Of a stretch of 10,752 nucleotides of DNA, positions 6,956 to 10,752 are shown in pieces. Positions within the stretch are counted from its first letter, which is position 1, and every line of letters starts with the position of its first letter. This DNA is from Clostridia bacterium (GTDB lineage Bacteria > Bacillota > DSM-16504 > Desulfitibacterales > Desulfitibacteraceae), in assembly GCA_018333845.1 (NCBI GenBank), contig JAGXSK010000102.1, positions 1 to 10,752 of the forward strand, in the 5' to 3' direction. Below the pieces are notes generated by a model, which saw only the letters and a list, made by a program, of their open reading frames with translations, was not told the origin of the DNA and did no database searches. A program made the translations under genes and the position numbers.

Positions 6956-7024
6956 GGATTTTCATCCTTCCTTATAGCTATTCTTGTCTTAAGGAAACAC
7001 ACAAGCTTTAATACTTCAATAAAG

Positions 7025-7030
7025 ATTATA
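7025..7030 (-). promoter_or_regulatory. Possible -10 element upstream of the third SipW-cognate gene
   Basis: The intergenic stretch 6956-7138 is AT-rich and contains a perfect TATAAT on the minus strand, about 70 bases before the start. The best -35 at 17 bases (TAATTG) is poor, and TTGAGT is only 14 bases away. It could allow separate expression of the 6955-4507 genes. I see no riboswitch core in this stretch. Confidence 0.25.
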
Positions 7031-7138
7031 CTTTTTACTTATAAACTCAATTATAAAACCTGTAATGGGAGTCCATCCTTTACCAATAATAACTTAGATT
7101 TATATAATCCCATGAGGGTTATTTTCCTTTTGAGAATT

Positions 7139-7185
7139 GGGATACACAGGATGCATCTGTTATTAAAGATGCATCCTGGTATTCC
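7139..7185. repeat. Long hairpin downstream of the propeller-bearing TasA-like gene
   Basis: A 12-bp perfect stem (7147-7158 with 7167-7178, core ATGCAT) extends after one bulged base into a further 7 bp (7139-7145 with 7179-7185). The loop is 8 bases. It lies 48 bases after the stop at 7233. No T-tract follows on either strand, so it is more likely an mRNA 3'-end stabiliser or processing site than a normal terminator. Confidence 0.7.
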
Positions 7186-7232
7186 TCAAAGAATACTCTT
7201 AATACTTGATTCTTTTTGTTGTTATCTAATGA

Positions 7233-8498
7233 TTATTGTGGAAGTAAATAATCATAAAGCTGCTGTAATTCTACTGGATTGCCACTGTCTCCAAGATTCC
7301 ACTGATAATATGGAGCATTGTTGGAGGATTGTACTGCTTCCACTTCACCCTCAAGGGTTAATGTTGCATCTTGATACTCGTTACCCGTATCCGGTCCACT
7401 TACACATACCTTTAAACAAAGATCTGCTTTTTCTCCTGGAGCAAGAGGAACACCCACATAATAGAATGTATCCCCAAATTTAACCCAATCATCATTAGAA
7501 TTGTCACATAGTTCTATGTCAATGTTGCTGATGTCTAAATTGCCACTCCAGTCAATACTGGGGGTAAATCTAAAGACCATGTTCTTGGTTCCTATGTTTT
7601 CAAATACATACTTAACTAATTCGCAATCTCCAGGATTCCAGTTGTTTTGATGGTTAGATGCTAAATCTCCGAACATTAGATCACTCTCATAAAAGAAAGT
7701 CCTCGTCCCAGTTGATGTGTCTACTCTATACCAATCAAATTCCCTGGTCACTGTTCCATAAAGCACACCATTTGCACCAAAAGCGATTTGCAAACTATTT
7801 GCATTTCCTGTATATTCTGTATAGTCCTGGGTATAGACGTTATATGAGAAAAACAATCTGTTAGAACTACCAGGTCCTGTTGTACTGCCGTATATAATCC
7901 CATCTCTCATATCCATGGATATGTCACCAAAACCAAACCTTCTAGCAGGGTTGCCAGTAAAGTTCTCGTGAGCCAGGACCACCTGGTCTATACTTCCATT
8001 TGACTGAAAGCTTACCTTGTAAAGATCATCGCTTCCTTCTCTTACAAACCAATAATAACCTAGACCAAAGGCAGCATTATATATTCTTGTATTTGCTGGA
8101 AAGAGCTTGCCTGCAGGTTTATCACCTTGACCTGTGCTGTAATCGTAGAAAAAGAGATTGCCTCTTCCATCAGCATAGTACAGGCGCTTGTTTTTCCTAT
8201 CATATGCAAGGGCATTTAAAGCTGTTCTGGTCGAGTCATATAATTTAACATAGCTTACAGTATCGTTGTCATCATCAACAAAAATTTCATATAGTGTTCC
8301 CGCTTGATTCTCAGGATCTTTATATTCTATACCGAATAGGTATGAAGTATTGGCATCAATGCGTAGAGTACCAGATGTAAACTCTACTTCTCCTGAACTG
8401 GCACTATCTGTAAACCAGGCCATTGTTGCCCCACCAACCATGGCTGCAGCCAGTACTATCACTATTACTGCCATTAGTATTGCTTTTCTTGCATTCAC
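7233..8498 (-). CDS. TasA-like SipW-cognate protein with a beta-propeller-like insertion
   Basis: This 421-residue exported protein starts at GTG at 8498, with GGAGGG six bases upstream; the frame stays open 22 codons further but that part lies in a hairpin. The signal peptide ends GGATMA followed by WFTDS (cleavage after Ala27), then FTSGTLRID as in the first TasA-like protein. Residues 53-280 depart from the family. They hold four or five repeats of about 35-45 residues with blade-like strands (ALNALAYDRKNKRLYYAD, SLQIAFGANGVLYGT, WYRVDTSTGT), resembling a beta-propeller. From about 286 the TasA pattern resumes: NWNPGDCELVKYVFENIGTK, then GNEYQDATLTLEGEVEAVQ near 372-390. Four cysteines (292, 331, 361, 365) lie in this part. 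It is probably a fibre-associated or tip subunit displaying the propeller. Export by the SipW-like peptidase upstream is inferred. Confidence 0.85.
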   Translation of the reverse strand: MNARKAILMAVIVIVLAAAMVGGATMAWFTDSASSGEVEFTSGTLRIDANTSYLFGIEYKDPENQAGTLYEIFVDDDNDTVSYVKLYDSTRTALNALAYDRKNKRLYYADGRGNLFFYDYSTGQGDKPAGKLFPANTRIYNAAFGLGYYWFVREGSDDLYKVSFQSNGSIDQVVLAHENFTGNPARRFGFGDISMDMRDGIIYGSTTGPGSSNRLFFSYNVYTQDYTEYTGNANSLQIAFGANGVLYGTVTREFDWYRVDTSTGTRTFFYESDLMFGDLASNHQNNWNPGDCELVKYVFENIGTKNMVFRFTPSIDWSGNLDISNIDIELCDNSNDDWVKFGDTFYYVGVPLAPGEKADLCLKVCVSGPDTGNEYQDATLTLEGEVEAVQSSNNAPYYQWNLGDSGNPVELQQLYDYLLPQ

Positions 8499-8524
8499 TA
8501 GTTTCCCTCCCTTCCTGCTTACAT

Positions 8525-8570
8525 TAGGGAGTAGGTGTGGGAAGCATTTGGGCCCCCACACCATCCCCTA
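8525..8570. repeat. Intergenic hairpin between the two TasA-like genes
   Basis: GTGTGGG and CCCACAC arms extend to about 16 pairs with one mismatch and one bulge (8525-8541 with 8555-8570) around a 13-base loop. It lies between the stop of the first TasA-like gene (8634) and the GTG of the second (8498). No T-tract follows, so it is a candidate for mRNA processing or stabilisation that sets unequal amounts of the two subunits. Confidence 0.7.
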
Positions 8571-8633
8571 CTTTAAAATTACAGGGCTATGTTTATTTCC
8601 TGCACTATTTTTATACGGAAATGGTTTCTATAA

Positions 8634-9389
8634 TTACTGCTTGGCTATTTGGGCCATTAACCAAGCGTGGTGGTTAGTACCAAAGCCTGGCTGGAAGGCA
8701 TTAAGAGCGTCCAAATTCACTTGATGTGCTTCTACAGCAAATCCAAGCTCTATTGGGCTGGCTACGTCACCCTGGTAGTCATTGTCAGCAAGGTGGTGGA
8801 AACCAAACTGAACAGTTAACTTGTACTTGTAACCAGGTCTTAAAGCACCCATGTGTTCAAAGGGAGTAGTTCCCATACCATTATTGTCTATCCAGCTGCG
8901 AAGTGATACTACTGGGAATGGACCTTCAGCTGCTAGAGTATTATACCAACCTGGGTAAGCTCCAGAGCCAACGCCGTCAGTAATAAACTGATCTGCAGTC
9001 TCCCACTCAGTTGCATCAGGCCTTAAAAATTCCATTTTCATGGTTTTAATGTAGATTGCATCTAATAGAGCATCGCTTTTTGTTCCATCTAGCACAGTAG
9101 CTGTCCAGTCGCCAAACCATGCAAAGTTCTTGGTTCCATCGTTTACAATTTCTATAACAATTTCATCATAAACATCACCAGGGTTCATGTTGCCGTGCTT
9201 GGATCCTTCTTCAAGCAAACCATGAAATTCAGTTAAACCATCACTAACATCCACAATTAGTGTACCAGCTGTAAATGTAGTTTCCCCTGCAGTATCTTCG
9301 TCTGTAAACCACGCCATTGTTGCACCACCGATAAGAGCAGCCGCTAAAGCAATTACCAACATACTAACTAACATTCTACTTTTAATCAT
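8634..9389 (-). CDS. TasA/camelysin-like fibre protein with SipW-cognate signal peptide
   Basis: This 251-residue exported protein is probably the main fibre subunit of the locus. Its signal peptide has the SipW-cognate pattern: MIKSRML start, hydrophobic core, GGATMA then WFTDEDT (cleavage after Ala26), followed by TTFTAGTLIVD at about 37-47. TasA-family features follow: GNMNPGDVYDEIVIEIVNDG at about 66-85, a beta-rich body, NDYQGDVASPIELGF and a C-terminal AVEAHQ motif. It has no cysteine. Length is close to TasA of Bacillus subtilis. I start at the ATG at 9389 (GGAGGG six bases upstream). The frame remains open 48 codons further, but that stretch is the c-di-GMP aptamer. It follows the SipW-like peptidase gene, the classic partner of TasA, and is the first gene after the riboswitch. 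Confidence 0.9.
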   Translation of the reverse strand: MIKSRMLVSMLVIALAAALIGGATMAWFTDEDTAGETTFTAGTLIVDVSDGLTEFHGLLEEGSKHGNMNPGDVYDEIVIEIVNDGTKNFAWFGDWTATVLDGTKSDALLDAIYIKTMKMEFLRPDATEWETADQFITDGVGSGAYPGWYNTLAAEGPFPVVSLRSWIDNNGMGTTPFEHMGALRPGYKYKLTVQFGFHHLADNDYQGDVASPIELGFAVEAHQVNLDALNAFQPGFGTNHHAWLMAQIAKQ

Positions 9390-9440
9390 TTCTTTCCCTC
9401 CATTTTTTAGAAATTGGTTTTTAAAAATCCATCTCCTAAT

Positions 9441-9527
9441 AATGGCGGTCAGGCTGCCATTCCATATATATAAGAAAGGCCCTATGACTTTGCGTCCCCG
9501 CCTTTCGACGGGTTTGCCTTTTTCATC
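9441..9527 (-). promoter_or_regulatory. Type I cyclic-di-GMP (GEMM) riboswitch upstream of the TasA-like gene
   Basis: The minus strand carries AAAAAGGCAAACC (9523 to 9511), stem CCCGTC-GAAA-GGCGGG, GACGCAAAG (9496 to 9488), a second, more AT-rich hairpin, and the 3' block GGCAGCCTGACCGCC, closed by GATG/CATT. The core blocks are identical to the two aptamers at 4074-4392, while stems differ with pairing kept. It ends 51 bases before the start at 9389. I see no terminator in that gap, so control may be translational or use a platform I cannot recognise. The 111 bases between it and the peptidase gene hold no promoter I would trust. Confidence 0.9.
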
Positions 9528-9638
9528 GTACAAATGCCGACAATTTAAATAATCCCTTCTTTTAATCTTACTTAACTATCACATCCCTTCATATAACCCA
9601 GATATTAAATGTCATCTCACAGATGTCTAAACCTTGAA

Positions 9639-10316
9639 TCATGTATCTTTGCTGGTCAAAGAATTTTGGGCTGTTTTACTGGTTTTTTCCTTTTCAGCCT
9701 GCGCTGCATACTTCATGAGATTTCGAAGTTCAAATATGATTAGAAGTATTCCTGGAATAATCACCAGGGTTAGCAAACCCGTCTTTGACTGACCAAAGCT
9801 CATTAAAAGTCCTATATAGGGAATAGCAAAGGTGACTCTGCCAATAATATTCTCTGCAAGCACTGGGTGAGAGTCGTTAACATCATTGGCATCTCCACGA
9901 GTAATAAAACTAAGGCTGACGCTTTCATTGTGTATTTCCATGACCCTGTGGGTGGTAATTCCAACATTATTGTTGTCTCTATAGGTTATAATGTCACCCA
10001 CACCTATATTAATAGGCTCAACCATCTCTACAATGGCCAGGCTGCCAGCCTCAAAGGACGGACTCATACTGCCACCGGCAACAATATACATTTGATGCCC
10101 TGCTATTGTGGGCGGACCTCCGGAAATCTTGCTCTGCACCATTGAAAAGACCAGAAATCCCACCAGAACAAGAGAAACTACAAATATTGTATTGCCTATT
10201 ATATTGAAGATTAATTTCCAAAGCTTTTTTGGTTTTTTATCTTCTTTGTTCACATCCTCGTTTTTTACCAGGTCATTTTCCTCTGCTATTTGTGTGGTAC
10301 TATTTTTATCTTCCAT
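9639..10316 (-). CDS. sipW: SipW-like (ER/archaeal-type) signal peptidase I
   Basis: This 225-residue membrane peptidase removes the signal peptides of TasA-type proteins. It has a charged cytoplasmic N-terminus (1-35), a membrane segment (about 36-60), then the catalytic domain: Ser83 in GGSMSPSF, His123 in ITTHRVMEI (the His that replaces the bacterial Lys in the SipW/ER branch) and Asp142/Asp145 in ITRGDANDVND. Further hydrophobic segments lie at about 160-173 and 180-197, and a Lys-rich tail ends the protein. I choose ATG at 10316, with GAGGAG eight bases upstream, over an in-frame GTG at 10325 that lies inside that site. The gene starts 14 bases after the stop of the acidic-repeat protein, so they are co-transcribed. 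Three SipW-cognate substrates follow. Confidence 0.93.
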   Translation of the reverse strand: MEDKNSTTQIAEENDLVKNEDVNKEDKKPKKLWKLIFNIIGNTIFVVSLVLVGFLVFSMVQSKISGGPPTIAGHQMYIVAGGSMSPSFEAGSLAIVEMVEPINIGVGDIITYRDNNNVGITTHRVMEIHNESVSLSFITRGDANDVNDSHPVLAENIIGRVTFAIPYIGLLMSFGQSKTGLLTLVIIPGILLIIFELRNLMKYAAQAEKEKTSKTAQNSLTSKDT

Positions 10317-10330
10317 GGAGTTCACTCCTC

Positions 10331-10752
10331 TTATGTCTGCTCATATGGCTCTTCTTCGCTGCCTGCACCTTCTCCGCCGTCTATGCCTTCTTCGCTGCCT
10401 GCGTCTTCTTCAATGTCTGCGCCTTCTTCAATGTCTGCGCCTTCTTCAATGTCTGTGCCTTCTCCGCTGTCTGCGCCTTCTCCACTGTCTGTGCCTTCTC
10501 CACTGTCTGCGCCTTCTCCACTGTCTATGCCTTCTCCACTGTCTGCGCCTTCTTCGCTGCCTATGCCTTCTTCGCTGCCTATGCCTTCTTCACTGTCTGC
10601 GCCTTCTCCAATGTCTGTGCCTTCTCCAATGTCTGTGCCTTCTCCAATGTCTGTGCCTTCTTCAATGTCTTCGTCTTCTCCAATGTCTGCGCCTTCTTCG
10701 CTGTCTTCATCTCTAATTACTTGATCTGGGTCTATTAACTCCCCATCCAGTT
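10331..10752 (-). CDS. C-terminal part of an acidic hexapeptide-repeat protein (5' end outside window)
   Basis: An open frame runs from the window edge to TAA at 10333, giving 139 residues. It has no ATG start within the window, so it is easily missed. After about 15 non-repetitive residues (LDGELIDPDQVIRDE) come 20 tandem units of six residues with the pattern D-[I/S]-[G/E]-E-G-[A/T/I], then a short tail EEEPYEQT. The repeat is very acidic, rich in Gly and Ser, without Lys or hydrophobic segments, and there is no sorting signal or membrane anchor at the C-terminus. This frame is chosen because it ends cleanly 14 bases before the sipW start, with that gene's ribosome binding site in the gap. 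It could be a flexible spacer or divalent-cation-binding tail of a surface or secreted protein. I do not recognise the family. Confidence 0.75.
   Translation of the reverse strand, partial: LDGELIDPDQVIRDEDSEEGADIGEDEDIEEGTDIGEGTDIGEGTDIGEGADSEEGIGSEEGIGSEEGADSGEGIDSGEGADSGEGTDSGEGADSGEGTDIEEGADIEEGADIEEDAGSEEGIDGGEGAGSEEEPYEQT
10346..10705. repeat. 18-bp tandem repeat, about 20 copies
   Basis: Degenerate 18-base units follow each other without spacers. On the minus strand a typical unit is GACAGTGGAGAAGGCGCA. They encode the acidic hexapeptide array. Third-position and codon-level variants (GACATT, GACAGT, GGCAGC; GGCACA, GGCGCA, GGCATA) occur in runs, which suggests duplication of blocks of units. 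The opposite strand is stop-free in all three frames here only because of the repeat. Confidence 0.9.

Noticed and set aside
7112..7483. A plus-strand frame across the 7.1-kb hairpin into the propeller gene
   Set aside because: It is antisense to a well-supported gene and has no recognisable domain.
8499..8564. Longer start for the propeller-bearing protein
   Set aside because: The extension lies in the intergenic hairpin and would bury the SipW-type signal peptide; GTG at 8498 has a good ribosome binding site.
9545..9638. Possible terminator or promoter between sipW and its downstream aptamer
   Set aside because: Only a 5-bp CATCT/AGATG hairpin without a T-tract and no convincing -35/-10 pair; too weak to call.
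10346..10705. Repeats considered as a CRISPR array
   Set aside because: Units are 18 bases, directly adjacent, without spacers, and coding on the minus strand.
10108..10738. Three long overlapping plus-strand frames, rich in Leu/Cys, Phe/Ala/Val or Ser/Pro repeats
   Set aside because: They are the complement of the 18-bp repeat, which lacks stops in every frame. They have no signal or recognisable domain, they overlap sipW or its ribosome binding site, and the minus-strand frame fits the operon.

Overview
The window looks like chromosomal DNA of a low-GC Gram-positive bacterium, most likely an anaerobic clostridial-type Firmicute. The evidence is strong GGAGG-type ribosome binding sites, a lipobox on the solute-binding protein, a sortase with a sorting-signal substrate, a SipW-type signal peptidase and AT-rich intergenic DNA. 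The species cannot be named from the sequence. Every gene I can support lies on the minus strand, so transcription runs from high to low coordinates.

From 10752 down to 4507 lies a cell-surface or biofilm-matrix locus. In transcription order it holds: the acidic hexapeptide-repeat tail of a protein cut by the window edge; a SipW-like signal peptidase; a type I cyclic-di-GMP (GEMM) riboswitch; a TasA/camelysin-like protein with a SipW-cognate signal peptide; a second TasA-like protein that appears to carry a beta-propeller-like insert; a third SipW-cognate protein; a TasA-domain protein with a normal Sec signal and a C-terminal sorting signal (MPDTG, then a membrane segment); and a class D-like sortase. 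Strong hairpins without U-tracts lie after the first and second TasA-like genes. A terminator-like attenuator lies just before the sortase gene.

From about 4500 to 3239 there are two more type I c-di-GMP aptamers in tandem, with an intrinsic terminator between them. They form the leader of a secreted transglutaminase-like protein gene, which ends in a near-perfect 21-bp terminator hairpin. So three c-di-GMP aptamers sit within 5.5 kb around genes for surface fibres, their export peptidase, their wall-anchoring enzyme and a possible cross-linking enzyme. The natural reading is a c-di-GMP-switched extracellular fibre or matrix system, and it is the most interesting content of the window.

From 2981 down to 1 lies a separate, ordinary operon for a phosphonate/phosphite-type ABC importer: phnD, phnC, phnE and a second phnE-like gene cut by the window edge. 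Its genes are tightly packed or overlapping. No C-P lyase or other phosphonate catabolic gene is visible here.
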